Counted from the first letter of the stretch, positions 18,599-27,139 are shown. The stretch is 37,079 nucleotides of DNA from Alphaproteobacteria bacterium (GCA_024275825.1 JAJRYK010000037.1:1-37079), one strand, 5' to 3'. The notes: generated from the sequence alone by a model not told the origin. Numbers and translations: made by a program.

Positions 18599-18651
18599 TG
18601 TCACCCCCGCGAAGGCGGGGGGCCAGATGCCCATATAAAGCGGGCATGACA
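18599..18651. repeat. REP-like repeat between atpD and atpC
   Basis: CCCCCGC-GAAG-GCGGGGG forms a strong hairpin, followed by ATGCCC-ATATAAAGC-GGGCAT. The outer ends TGTCA and TGACA are also complementary. It belongs to the second (GTCA...TGAC) family of dispersed repeats in this window. Confidence 0.85.
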
Positions 18652-18664
18652 AAGAGGATTTAAA

Positions 18665-19093
18665 ATGACCGACACACAAACAATCAATTTCGAGCTAGTC
18701 TCCCCCGAAGAAAAGCTAATCGAGGAGCCTGTGAAAATGGCCGTCATTCCCGGTACGGAGGGTGAGCTAGGTGTGGGCGCGGGTCATAGCTCTTTCGTTG
18801 TGGCGCTTAAGCTCGGCGTGGTGCAGCTTTATAAGCAAGAAGGTGACACGGACCCACAAAAAATCTTCATCGCCGGCGGTTTTGCCGATGTGACGGGACA
18901 GCAATGCACCGTCCTGGCCGAGCAAGCCACCAACGTCAATGATCTCGACCAAGCCGCGCTAGAGCAAGAGCTAGCCGACCTTACCGAAGATCTCGATCGC
19001 GCCGCAGATGCGGCAGAAACACTGCGCGCGGAAAGTGCCATGGTGCTTGTAAAGGCGAAATTGTCTGCGGTGACGGGAGCATTAGTCGTTTAA
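18665..19093 (+). CDS. atpC: ATP synthase F1 subunit epsilon
   Basis: This 142-residue subunit of the F1 central stalk can inhibit ATP hydrolysis. NFELVSPEEKLIEEPVKMAVIPGTEGELGV is the conserved beta-sandwich start (here residues 7-36), and FIAGGFADVTGQQCTVLAE follows. The C-terminal helices are acidic. AAGAGGA stands about 8 bases before the ATG. Last gene of the ATP synthase operon; the F0 genes and atpI are not in the window. Confidence 0.94.
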   Translation: MTDTQTINFELVSPEEKLIEEPVKMAVIPGTEGELGVGAGHSSFVVALKLGVVQLYKQEGDTDPQKIFIAGGFADVTGQQCTVLAEQATNVNDLDQAALEQELADLTEDLDRAADAAETLRAESAMVLVKAKLSAVTGALVV

Positions 19094-19297
19094 ATGAGTA
19101 GTGTATCCCATCTTTTTGACCCGGAACATGCAAAGGCTGTGTCTAAAAGACATGAAGCCGGGAAGAGGTTTGCTGATGAATGGGTTGCTCGCAGTCTTCC
19201 TTCTCATCCAAAATCCGCTCCAAAATCGCCAGGATGCCTTGTTGCATTAAGGCCTCTTCCACTATCGGAAGATGATATTATGGTTGATCTACCCTAA
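19094..19297 (+). CDS. Possible small protein after atpC, 67 residues
   Basis: A frame opens with ATG on the base after the atpC stop and gives a hydrophilic 67-residue product beginning MSSVSHLFDPEHAKAVSKRH. I recognise no family. There is no close Shine-Dalgarno of its own, so translation would depend on coupling to atpC. It ends where a REP-like repeat begins. The frame may be real but unimportant, or a remnant. Confidence 0.4.
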   Translation: MSSVSHLFDPEHAKAVSKRHEAGKRFADEWVARSLPSHPKSAPKSPGCLVALRPLPLSEDDIMVDLP

Positions 19298-19336
19298 TCG
19301 TCATTGCGAGGAGGCGTAGCCGACGCGGCAATCCAT
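19298..19336. repeat. REP-like repeat supplying a start codon
   Basis: CGTCATTGCGAGGAGGCGTAG followed by CCGACGCGGCAATCCATG is a dispersed palindromic repeat of the type common in alphaproteobacteria. The final ATG (19335) is the only plausible start for the membrane protein that follows. Confidence 0.8.
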
Positions 19337-19877
19337 GCAAACATTAAGCCTTGATCTCACTGATCCCTATATCCTAATCACACAAGCCATCGGCGTTGTC
19401 GCGTTTGGCCTTTTTACCCTCTCATACCAAATCCTAAAGCCGCGCCATACAATTTTGCTGCAATCACTGGCCCACGCCATCCTTACCATTCATCTTTTTA
19501 TGCTCGTGCAATTTGGCTTTATCACCTTTGTTGCCTTTTTTGCGATGTTCAGAGATTTAGGCTCGGCCTTGCTAGAAAGACGCCGGGATCAAATGATTGT
19601 TCTGGGCGCGTTTGCTGTGGTGATTGGCGCTGCCGCACTGTTTCTTGCACAGGAGATAAGTGATATATACGCGCTTATCGGAATCAGCTTCGCAACAATA
19701 GCGCAAGTTTTCCGCGAGCGGTTCTATATCTATCGCTTTTGCACCCTTGTCCATCAGGTATTTTGGCTGCTTGTCTACATGATGGTGAGCAGTATTCCGG
19801 GCATTATATTTCTAAGCATGATCCTACTGTCCAATATTATCGGCATCACCCGCTACGCTTTAAAGTCTAGGAGTTGA
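19335..19877 (+). CDS. YgjV-like inner membrane protein
   Basis: This 180-residue, very hydrophobic protein has six or seven membrane segments. The pattern (QAIGVVAFGLFTLSYQ, then ILLQSLAHAILTIHLFML, and a C-terminal LSNIIGITRYALKS) resembles the YgjV family of bacterial inner membrane proteins, whose function is unknown. The ATG lies in the repeat at 19298-19336, with no Shine-Dalgarno, so the repeat has probably replaced the original translation signals or the true start is a non-ATG codon slightly downstream. Confidence 0.65.
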   Translation: MQTLSLDLTDPYILITQAIGVVAFGLFTLSYQILKPRHTILLQSLAHAILTIHLFMLVQFGFITFVAFFAMFRDLGSALLERRRDQMIVLGAFAVVIGAAALFLAQEISDIYALIGISFATIAQVFRERFYIYRFCTLVHQVFWLLVYMMVSSIPGIIFLSMILLSNIIGITRYALKSRS

Positions 19878-19978
19878 GGTATTGCGCAGAAAGCTATGGC
19901 TTAACATAAGATTGGCACTTTAAGCAGTTTCATGCGATGTGCTGGATTAATAGTATATACATATAACAGAGCAAGCCT

Positions 19979-20197
19979 ATGACCGATCAAAACCCTACTG
20001 AAAAGCCGTACGCTCCTAACGCCGAAGACCGCGCAGAGGTCGATGCAGAGATTGTAAGATATCTTGTCCGGCTTAATTCCGCTTCCCCCATTTCTCCACA
20101 TGTAAATCAATCTCCACATGCTCCTGCACCGATAATTTTTGGCGCAATGTCTCTTCATCCGCATCACTATCAAACAGTGTCAAACATTTCTGCGTGA
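19979..20197 (+). CDS. Doubtful ORF, 72 residues
   Basis: An ATG frame gives an acidic N-terminal part (MTDQNPTEKPYAPNAEDRAE) that looks protein-like, but the second half overlaps the 3' end of the opposite LOG gene and is Pro/His-rich antisense sequence. It may be the 5' remnant of a gene whose 3' part has been lost. GAGCAAG before the ATG is a poor ribosome site. Confidence 0.25.
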   Translation: MTDQNPTEKPYAPNAEDRAEVDAEIVRYLVRLNSASPISPHVNQSPHAPAPIIFGAMSLHPHHYQTVSNISA

Positions 20198-20966
20198 TGA
20201 AATGCTCTGTCCCTGCGCTGTCGATCCAGCGGAGCAAATCATTAAACCGGCCATCCTTATTCAAAAAACCAATGCCGCGTTTATGCTTGCCGAGCTGTTT
20301 TAGGCCCAGCGCGCAGACAGCAAAATACGTGTTCTCCACATTCGCACGATCGACAATGATCGGCATGGCGGTATCGCGGGTGATCTCGTCCTCGAAATGC
20401 GGTAGATGCTGCGGCACCTTCACATGCGCCAAGCCGTCGAAATTCTCCAGCGCCGGAAGCGCGTCCTCCACCCGATCAACCACCACCAAAAAGCGCTCAT
20501 CAAAATCGGGCAGGCCGCGTAAATAGGTAATCAGCGGTGACCAATAGCCCTCAATATTCACCAGCACCAACGGCTTCGCATGCATCCCAAGCCCGCCCCA
20601 ATACAGCGCTTCCAAACTCTCATCCAGCGTGCCAAACCCGCCGGGCAGCGAAATCACTGCATCAGCCATCAGGAACATTTGTTTCTTACGGTCGCACAGA
20701 TCCTGCACCATGATGGTCTCGTCCAGGCCTTTTAAGATGCGTTCGCTATCTTTAATTTTCTGCGGAATAATTCCCGTCACGTGCGCGCCCGCCGCCAGCG
20801 CGCTAGAGGCCAAAATGCCCATCAGTCCTGCATCCATCCCGCCATAAACCAGATGCTTTTTCCGCTCGCCAATCAACGTACCAAGCGCTTTCGCTGCGTC
20901 CTTAAACACAGGCCGCGCATAGCCGGAAGAGCCAAGATAAACGGTGAGCATATTGATGTTATTCAT
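20073..20966 (-). CDS. LOG-family protein with C-terminal extension
   Basis: This 297-residue protein has a LOG-type (TIGR00730, lysine decarboxylase-like fold) domain in residues 5-190: VYLGSSG, YGGMDAGLMG and PGGFGTLDE at 108-116, the nucleotide-binding and catalytic signature of cytokinin-riboside-monophosphate phosphoribohydrolases. Typical LOG proteins have about 180-200 residues. Here about 100 further residues follow (LNKDGRFNDLLRWIDSAGTE region) that I cannot assign. In bacteria these enzymes usually hydrolyse AMP-like nucleotides to base and ribose 5-phosphate. It starts 5 bases after pabC and is probably the last gene of the pab unit. Confidence 0.85.
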   Translation of the reverse strand: MNNINMLTVYLGSSGYARPVFKDAAKALGTLIGERKKHLVYGGMDAGLMGILASSALAAGAHVTGIIPQKIKDSERILKGLDETIMVQDLCDRKKQMFLMADAVISLPGGFGTLDESLEALYWGGLGMHAKPLVLVNIEGYWSPLITYLRGLPDFDERFLVVVDRVEDALPALENFDGLAHVKVPQHLPHFEDEITRDTAMPIIVDRANVENTYFAVCALGLKQLGKHKRGIGFLNKDGRFNDLLRWIDSAGTEHFITQKCLTLFDSDADEETLRQKLSVQEHVEIDLHVEKWGKRN

Positions 20967-20971
20967 GATGT

Positions 20972-21778
20972 TTAGTCTATATAAAAATGGTGAGGAATGT
21001 CTAAAGATGGCGCTGGGATATCCGCGCCATCAAACGATACCACAGGCACAACCCCGCGGATAGAGTTGGATAAATAAAGGCCCTCCGCCCCGCGCAGATC
21101 ATCTTCGGTCAAGCTCTGTTCCTGCGCATGTCCGCCCTCAAGCAGCAAGCCGCGCACCACCCCATCAATCACCCCGTCGCTTAGCGGCGGAGTCAGCAGC
21201 TTTCCACCCTTTAGCACAAATAAATTCCCTGTCGTGGTGCAGGCCAGCGCGCCGGCAGTGCTCAGCATAACCGCATCATTCGCGCCGCGTTCCTCGGCCT
21301 CCATCTTCGCGAGAATATTATCGGCATAATGCAGCGATTTGATTTGCGAGAGCGGTGAGCACTCATTTCGCTGCGTGCTGCGCGCGATGACAAGGCTTGG
21401 CGGCGGCATGTTCTCTGGCGCAGGCAAGCCGCTCGTGCACATTACCACCTGAATCTCCGGCGCGTCCGGCACCGCAATGCCGCGAAAGCTCGGCCCGCGC
21501 GTGACGATGGTGCGAATAAGGGCGTGGCCAGTCTTTTTCTCCAGCTGCGTCAGGCTTTTCTGCGCCACATCAATCAAGTCCGAAACGCTATAGGGGATCG
21601 TAATCTTCAATATCGCCGCATGGCGATGTAGCCGTTCAAAATGTCGCTCCACATGCTGCAAAACGCCATCCACCGCGCCCATTGTATCAAACACGCCATC
21701 GCCCAGCCGCACACGATCATTAGCGGAAAATACCGGGCCGTCCTCTATGAATGTACCGTTGTGCCACAGCGTGCTCAT
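20972..21778 (-). CDS. pabC: Aminodeoxychorismate lyase (class IV aminotransferase fold)
   Basis: This 268-residue PLP enzyme converts aminodeoxychorismate to p-aminobenzoate and pyruvate for folate synthesis. Family features are the N-terminal WHNGTF...DRVRLGDGVFDTM, the PLP-lysine K147 in QIKSLHYADNILAKMEAEE, and the phosphate-binding TTTGNLF and DGVIDGVVRGLLL. Start choice is firm: ATG 21778 overlaps the pabA stop as ATGA, so the two are translationally coupled. The frame extends 9 codons further but this overlap is diagnostic. The call rests partly on context, since the fold is shared with D-amino acid and branched-chain aminotransferases. Confidence 0.88.
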   Translation of the reverse strand: MSTLWHNGTFIEDGPVFSANDRVRLGDGVFDTMGAVDGVLQHVERHFERLHRHAAILKITIPYSVSDLIDVAQKSLTQLEKKTGHALIRTIVTRGPSFRGIAVPDAPEIQVVMCTSGLPAPENMPPPSLVIARSTQRNECSPLSQIKSLHYADNILAKMEAEERGANDAVMLSTAGALACTTTGNLFVLKGGKLLTPPLSDGVIDGVVRGLLLEGGHAQEQSLTEDDLRGAEGLYLSNSIRGVVPVVSFDGADIPAPSLDIPHHFYID

Positions 21779-22368
21779 GCCACTCTCCGATTTTGCCCAT
21801 GCCATGCGGTTGCCAGCGCCGTGAAGTTCTCAATCATCTGATGTCCATGCTCGGTCAGCACGGACTCTGGATGAAACTGCACGCCGTAAACGGGGTGCGT
21901 TTTATGCTGGAGGGCCATAATCTCATCACCGCAGCGCGCCGTGATCTCCAGCGCGCTCTCATTGGGCAGGGTGGTGGTCAGCGAATGATATCGCCCCACC
22001 ACCATCGGGTTAGGAATATCCTTGAATAACAGGCTTTCATTGTGAGAAATCTCAGATGGTTTACCATGAACAGGGGCGGGGGCACGTACTGTTTCCCCGC
22101 CATAGCCTTGCGCAATCGCCTGATGCCCCAAACACACACCCAAAATAGGCGTTAAGGCCCCAAAGCGCCGAACAGCCTCCACACAAATTCCGGCCTCCGC
22201 CGGCGTGCACGGCCCCGGCGAGAGCGCGATTGCGGTGGGTGCCATCGCTGCAATCTCCGCCAGCGTGATCTCATCATTACGCACAACCTCATAACGCCAT
22301 CCCGCCAATGCGAAATACCGCGCCAGATTATGCGCAAAAGAGTCGTAATTATCGATAACGAGTAACAT
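21775..22368 (-). CDS. pabA: Aminodeoxychorismate synthase glutaminase subunit
   Basis: This 197-residue class I glutamine amidotransferase supplies ammonia to PabB. VIDNYDSFAHNLARYF at the N-terminus, the nucleophile C79 in GVCLGHQAIAQGYGG and the catalytic His/Glu in GVQFHPESVLTEHG are all present. The open frame reaches 22437, but its first 23 codons run through the repeat arm at 22411-22440, so ATG 22368 before LLVIDNYDS is chosen. It overlaps pabC by 4 bases. TrpG function (shared with anthranilate synthase) cannot be excluded. Confidence 0.92.
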   Translation of the reverse strand: MLLVIDNYDSFAHNLARYFALAGWRYEVVRNDEITLAEIAAMAPTAIALSPGPCTPAEAGICVEAVRRFGALTPILGVCLGHQAIAQGYGGETVRAPAPVHGKPSEISHNESLLFKDIPNPMVVGRYHSLTTTLPNESALEITARCGDEIMALQHKTHPVYGVQFHPESVLTEHGHQMIENFTALATAWHGQNRRVA

Positions 22369-22410
22369 GGGGGGACTATAGCGAATGAAGTAAAGGTTAA
22401 AAAGGTTTTT

Positions 22411-22487
22411 AACGCAAAGTAAAACAACGTTAGACAAAGTTTTTTTCGTATAAAAAGGACTTTGTTTTACTTTGTCTAACTTTGCGG
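22411..22487. repeat. Palindromic repeat between pabB and pabA
   Basis: Left arm 22413-22440 and right arm 22459-22486 have the same architecture as the copy at 9013-9085: CGCAAAG, then the TAAAACAAAG-like and TTAGACAAAG decamers in swapped order in the two arms. The loop is 18 bases. It splits the pabB-pabA transcript and could act as a processing or attenuation site. Confidence 0.9.
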
Positions 22488-22504
22488 TTCAAAAAATAAA
22501 GAGA

Positions 22505-23950
22505 CTATTCCGCCGCAAACCCCGCCATTGCCGCCAGATAATCTTCTTCAATCTCATAGGCTAAATCTTCAAAGCTGCGGAACATCGCATCGGCCTTATC
22601 AAATGTCTCCTGATACTCGCTATCCGCATTGGAATCCGCCACGATCCCGCTGCCGGCATGCAGGCTCACGCTATCGCCCTGATAGACCAGCGTGCGGATC
22701 AGGATCGAGCTATCCATCGTGCCGTTAAAACCGATATAGCCGATTGAGCCGGTATAGGGCCCGCGCCGCTGGCCTTCCATTTTCTCAATAATCTCCATCG
22801 CGCGAATTTTCGGTGCGCCGGTGATCGAGCCGCCTGGGAAGCACGCGCGCAGAAGGTCAATCGCGCTCTTACCCTCTTGCAAGCGCCCGCGCACGGTCGA
22901 AACCAAATGATGCACGCTGGCAAAACTCTCCAGCTCGCACAGGCCTGTCACCCCAACGCTCTCCGGGGTGCAGATTTTCGATAGATCATTGCGCATCAAA
23001 TCCACAATCATCACATTTTCCGCGCGGTCTTTTTCGCTGCTCAGCAATTCTTCGCGATAGGTTTTGTCCATCATTTCATTATGTGCATGCGGGCGCGTGC
23101 CCTTAATCGGCCGCGTTTCAACCGCGCCATCTTGCATAGTCAAAAAGCGCTCCGGCGAGGCGGATGAAATTTTGATATCGCCCAAATTAAAATAACTCGC
23201 AAACGGCGCAGCGTTCATTTTTCGCAGGCGACAATAATGCGTGAATGCATTAAAGTTTGCAGGAAGGTCGGCGGTAAAGCGCTGCGCGATATTGGCCTGA
23301 AAAATATCACCCGCATGAATGTATTTAATGACACGCTCGATCGCCTGAATATATTCATCGGCTTCAAAGCTTGATGTCCAATCTAGTGATAGCGGCGAAA
23401 ATGGTGCAGGCATCGCGGCGTTTTCCAGTGCGCGCAGAATGGTGCGTTGCTTGATCGCAGCCTCGGTTTCATCTGTAGCGTGGGTGATGATCCAGGCTTT
23501 ATCAAGCTTGTGATCAAAGGCGATCACCTGATCATAAATCCCCACGGCCATGTCTGGCATATCAAGGTTTTGGCGCGCCGTATCAGGCAGGCTTTCCAGC
23601 GCGCGCCCAAGGTCATACCCAAACAGCCCCGCCGCCCCGCCTTGAAAGGGGGGCAGGTCGGGCAGTGTTTGCGCATTATCTGTGAAGGTCGCAAGGCGCG
23701 CCTCTAAAACGGCAAAGGGATCACCAGTAAAGCGCTCTTCGCCTTTGAGGCTGCTTACTTTTGTCCCATTGCCAGCGCCGCCCCCTTCAGTCTCCACTAC
23801 TTTAATTGGGTTATGTAATATATAGCTATAGCGTGCAGCGGGATGTTTGTGGTCGGCGCTGTCGAGCAATAGGGCATAGGGCAAATGATGCACAGCTGAA
23901 AATATCCGCAAAGGATCAGTTTCACTCAGTTCGATAACAAAAGGATGCAT
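22505..23950 (-). CDS. pabB: Aminodeoxychorismate synthase component I
   Basis: This 481-residue chorismate-utilising enzyme aminates chorismate, with ammonia from PabA, to aminodeoxychorismate. The C-terminal half shows the chorismate-binding signature: IKGTRPHA, SSEKDRAENVMIVDLMRNDL, and FPGGSITGAPKIRAMEIIEK. The SITGAPK form and the pab neighbours favour PabB over TrpE. Length is near the usual 450-480. pabB, pabA, pabC and the LOG gene run in one direction. The gap of 136 bases to pabA is filled mainly by a palindromic repeat. Confidence 0.93.
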   Translation of the reverse strand: MHPFVIELSETDPLRIFSAVHHLPYALLLDSADHKHPAARYSYILHNPIKVVETEGGGAGNGTKVSSLKGEERFTGDPFAVLEARLATFTDNAQTLPDLPPFQGGAAGLFGYDLGRALESLPDTARQNLDMPDMAVGIYDQVIAFDHKLDKAWIITHATDETEAAIKQRTILRALENAAMPAPFSPLSLDWTSSFEADEYIQAIERVIKYIHAGDIFQANIAQRFTADLPANFNAFTHYCRLRKMNAAPFASYFNLGDIKISSASPERFLTMQDGAVETRPIKGTRPHAHNEMMDKTYREELLSSEKDRAENVMIVDLMRNDLSKICTPESVGVTGLCELESFASVHHLVSTVRGRLQEGKSAIDLLRACFPGGSITGAPKIRAMEIIEKMEGQRRGPYTGSIGYIGFNGTMDSSILIRTLVYQGDSVSLHAGSGIVADSNADSEYQETFDKADAMFRSFEDLAYEIEEDYLAAMAGFAAE

Positions 23951-24012
23951 CTATCTTTCCGGTTTGTTTTGATCTTCTTTTTATAGGGCGGCATGTTAGA
24001 ACATGCAAAGAA

Positions 24013-24206
24013 TTTTTAACCACAGATGAACACGGATTTTATTCTTTGGTAAAAACGTCATTCCGAACCCTCGCCTTCGCGGGGGCAGGCTGCTGTGAGG
24101 AATCTTACCAAGCACCAACCGGGTAAGATTCCTCGTCGCTGCGCTCTGTCGGAATGACGGGTAAAAAATAATCCGTGTTCATCTGTGTTCATCTGTGGTT
24201 AAAAAC
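24013..24206. repeat. Palindromic repeat overlapping the 3' end of dinG
   Basis: Left arm TTTTTAACCACAGATGAACAC... (24013-24040) pairs with 24168-24206, whose sequence ends TTCATCTGTGGTTAAAAA and carries one additional TGTTCATC unit. The right arm supplies the last six codons (TTDEHR) and the stop of dinG on the minus strand. A REP-type repeat is nested inside (24056-24159). Confidence 0.92.
24056..24159. repeat. REP-type repeat nested within the previous repeat
   Basis: CGTCATTCCGA (24056-24066) and TCGGAATGACG (24149-24159) form the outer stem. An inner stem pairs GAGGAATCTTACC with GGTAAGATTCCTC. It lies wholly inside the loop of the 24013-24206 palindrome, so one repeat family has inserted into the other. 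Confidence 0.9.
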
Positions 24207-27139
24207 CCTTTAATCGCCTCAACCGTATCCTTCAGTCCAGTTTTCTCCACCTGTGCCTCCGCCGGGAACGCATTATGCAGGCGGCTGGGCAGCATTGAGT
24301 CGAGCATCACAAATACGCCCTTATCATCGCCGTGACGGATCAGTCGACCAAAGGCTTGCTTCAGCTTTAATCGCGTAATCATCTCATCATATTGCCGCCC
24401 GCCAAAGGCCGCCCGCCGTGCCTTGTGCAAAATGCTGGGCCGTGGCCAAGGCACCCGGTCAAACACGATCAGCCGCAGGCTTTCCCCCGGCACATCAACC
24501 CCGTCGCGCACGGCGTCCGTGCCCAGCAAGCACGCATGTGTATCATCGCGGAACATATCGACCAGCGTGCCGGGATCGATCTCGTCCACATGCTGCGCGT
24601 AAAGCGATAGCCCGTTTTCCTCCAGCTCCATGGCGATCTTTCCATGTACTGCGCGCAGGCGCGAAATCGCGGTAAACAGCCCCAGCGCGCCGCCGCCGCT
24701 CGCCTCGAACAGCGCCCGATACGCGCCCGAAACTTGCCCCAAATCATTTTTGTTCACGTCATTAATGATGAAAATCTTCGTCTGCGCGCCGTAATCAAAG
24801 GGCGAACTAAAGCCCACCTGCGTCGCCGCACTGCTCAGGTAATTCGCCCCGGTACGCGCGCTGGCGGTGGCCCAATGCTCCTCATCACTGCTATCGCGCA
24901 GCGTCGCCGACGTCACCGCCATCCCTTGCACATGCGGCTTGATTGCCGCGGCAAATGGCTCCATCGGATCGGTATGGTGACGATATAGCCCCACATCAAC
25001 TGCGCGACCGCCCGTGCGCTCAATGGCCATCCAGTCCACATAGCTCTCGGGGGAGGTGCCCTTATCCAAATCCTCCAACATCGCGCCCCATGCGCTCAAC
25101 GTCATCACTGCGCGCTTTTCCAGCGATCCGGCAACCGCGTCCAGCCGTTTGCGCATATCGCTCTCCATCATCCCTTGATCCTCCGCCAATCGTTTGCGGA
25201 AAATTTTTGCCAGCTCTTTCATTGGCTTTTGCAGCTTCATCAGCGCCGCGCGCAGAGTTTTTGCCTTGGCCATCACCTCCGGTAGCGCCGGATACGTCTC
25301 GGTTTCCAGCGAATACGGCCCATCGCGTCCTTGCGCCCGCGCATAAACCTGCCCATGCACCAGCGCCAGAAATTCCTCGCACGGCCCGCTCGGCGCGCTG
25401 TCCTTCAGCCGCCGCGTCCAGCCCTCCGCCGTCAGGCACGTGGCCTCATGCACCACGGCCAGCAGCGCCTTTTCCGCCTCGGCATGGCCTGCCGCCAAAT
25501 CCTCCGCCCGGCGTTTCAGCCCGCGCGCGCGCGACCTGCGCCCGCCTTCTGCGCCCAAAATCCAGCGCCGTAAATCTCGCGTTTCCTGCGCCGTTAAATG
25601 CGCAGCAAAGGCGCTGTCGGCGGCATCAAACAAATGATGTCCTTCATCGAAAATATAGCGGCTCGGCATGTCCTCTCCCGGTGAAGACAGCGCTGCGCTG
25701 ATCATCACCAGCGCATGATTGGCCACCACAATCCGGCTGCGCGCCGCCTTACGCACGGAATGCTCCACAAAGCAGCGAGAGTAATGATCGCAGGCTGAAT
25801 AAATGCACTCCCCCCGCCGATCTGCCAAGCCTAAACTGTTCTGATAGCCTAAAATCCCCGACAGCCAGCCCGGAAAATCCGCGCCGGTTAAATCGCCATC
25901 CTTGCTGGCCGCAACCCAGCGCGCCATAATTCCCGCCGCGATTGTGCCATCGACGGAACGCGCGGTCGCCACCGCCGCGGCCGCATCCTCCATATTCAGC
26001 AGGCACAAATAGTTCTCCCGCCCTTTACGCACCGCGATATGCGCCTCCTTCAGCGCCGGGTTGGGGTAGAGCTTATCCAGCTCTTGATCAATTTGCCGCT
26101 GTAAATTCTTGGTATAGGTCGAAATCCAGACCGTGCCCTTATTCTTCTCTGCCCAGACGCTGGCCGGAGCAAGATAGCCGAGCGTTTTGCCCACGCCCGT
26201 CCCAGCCTCAGCGAGGATGATGTGGGGGTGATGCGGATCTCCATCACCGCTCCCCCTCTCAATCCCCCCCGCATGCGGGGGGGAGGAAAGAGGCGCAGGG
26301 ATTGTAGTATCGCCCTCAAATGAATCCCCTCTCCCCTCGGGGAGAGGGCTAGGGTGAGGGGGCAATGATGAAGCGTGAGGCGGTGATTGTTCTGAGGCCT
26401 GCCCCCCCACCGGCGCAAACGCGCCCGCAACCGCCTTGGCGTAGTCTATCTGAGACTCGCGCACTTCCGCGCCCGCGCCGCGCAGCTGCTCCAGCCGTTC
26501 CTGCGTTTCCTCCGCGCTCACCCCATGATACGATGGCGGCGGCTCCGGCGCTTCTTCCGCCCATTCCGGCAGGTTTTTCCACACATTCAGCGCGGCTTTG
26601 GAATTAATCGGGATAGACGGCTCATATGTTTCCCCCAGCGCGTCAAACACAAACGGGCTCCACGCCCAGCCTTGCCCTTGCGCCCCCATCACGCCTGCAA
26701 TCTCCAGCGGCGGCGCTTTCGCGCTCCATGGATCATTCTGCAAATCACTCAGCAGCGCCTTGGTAATGTCCATCAACGCCATTGGATAATCCTCAAAGCT
26801 CTCCGGCGGCACCATCCCCAGCGCAACGGCCAGCCCATGCGGCGTCGGCACACAAAACTTCGCCGGATGCACGAATGCAAACAGCTCCAGCACATCAAAC
26901 GCCAAAAACGAAGCATCATCGCCCAGCCGTCCGCGCATATATGGCCCATGACACACCAGCACCGACTGCCCCTGAATCAACCTCTTCGCCTCCCTATGTG
27001 AAACCGTCTTCAGCTCTCCCTCATCCGTCAACAGATAGGCAAGGCGCGCATTAACACTGAGCGCCGGAATATCGGGCAGGGTGATACAGGCTTTATCAAC
27101 GGCAGCGGCGGCGGTGGTGGAGATAGATTCGGAACTCAT
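24179..27139 (-). CDS. dinG: DinG/Rad3-type iron-sulfur DNA helicase
   Basis: This 986-residue XPD-like 5'-3' helicase has Walker A in EAGTGVGKTLGYLAP (near residue 310) and the DEAH box as FDEGHH. Four cysteines that fit the Fe-S cluster are present: NYLCLLN and ECIYSACDHYSRC. Motif VI is QAFGRLIRHGDDKG. It is longer than E. coli DinG because of an N-terminal extension of about 230 residues and because about 40 residues just before Walker A are encoded by palindromic repeats (26249-26364). The start is ATG 27139; the longer frame runs into REP DNA. The C-terminal TTDEHR comes from another repeat. Confidence 0.9.
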   Translation of the reverse strand: MSSESISTTAAAAVDKACITLPDIPALSVNARLAYLLTDEGELKTVSHREAKRLIQGQSVLVCHGPYMRGRLGDDASFLAFDVLELFAFVHPAKFCVPTPHGLAVALGMVPPESFEDYPMALMDITKALLSDLQNDPWSAKAPPLEIAGVMGAQGQGWAWSPFVFDALGETYEPSIPINSKAALNVWKNLPEWAEEAPEPPPSYHGVSAEETQERLEQLRGAGAEVRESQIDYAKAVAGAFAPVGGQASEQSPPHASSLPPHPSPLPEGRGDSFEGDTTIPAPLSSPPHAGGIERGSGDGDPHHPHIILAEAGTGVGKTLGYLAPASVWAEKNKGTVWISTYTKNLQRQIDQELDKLYPNPALKEAHIAVRKGRENYLCLLNMEDAAAAVATARSVDGTIAAGIMARWVAASKDGDLTGADFPGWLSGILGYQNSLGLADRRGECIYSACDHYSRCFVEHSVRKAARSRIVVANHALVMISAALSSPGEDMPSRYIFDEGHHLFDAADSAFAAHLTAQETRDLRRWILGAEGGRRSRARGLKRRAEDLAAGHAEAEKALLAVVHEATCLTAEGWTRRLKDSAPSGPCEEFLALVHGQVYARAQGRDGPYSLETETYPALPEVMAKAKTLRAALMKLQKPMKELAKIFRKRLAEDQGMMESDMRKRLDAVAGSLEKRAVMTLSAWGAMLEDLDKGTSPESYVDWMAIERTGGRAVDVGLYRHHTDPMEPFAAAIKPHVQGMAVTSATLRDSSDEEHWATASARTGANYLSSAATQVGFSSPFDYGAQTKIFIINDVNKNDLGQVSGAYRALFEASGGGALGLFTAISRLRAVHGKIAMELEENGLSLYAQHVDEIDPGTLVDMFRDDTHACLLGTDAVRDGVDVPGESLRLIVFDRVPWPRPSILHKARRAAFGGRQYDEMITRLKLKQAFGRLIRHGDDKGVFVMLDSMLPSRLHNAFPAEAQVEKTGLKDTVEAIKGFLTTDEHR
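26249..26364. repeat. Two palindromic modules inserted in frame in dinG
   Basis: 26263-26284 is a C-tract/G-tract palindrome around GCATGC. 26325-26364 contains CCCCTCTCCCC-TC-GGGGAGAGGG followed by CTAGGGTGAGGGGGC, a widespread bacterial repeat type. Both remain in the helicase reading frame, giving a Pro/His/Ser/Gly-rich stretch directly before Walker A. Confidence 0.85.

Noticed and set aside
24943-25701. 252-residue open frame antisense to dinG
   Set aside because: Pro/Arg/Ser-rich shadow frame typical of GC-rich antisense; dinG covers the region with clear motifs.
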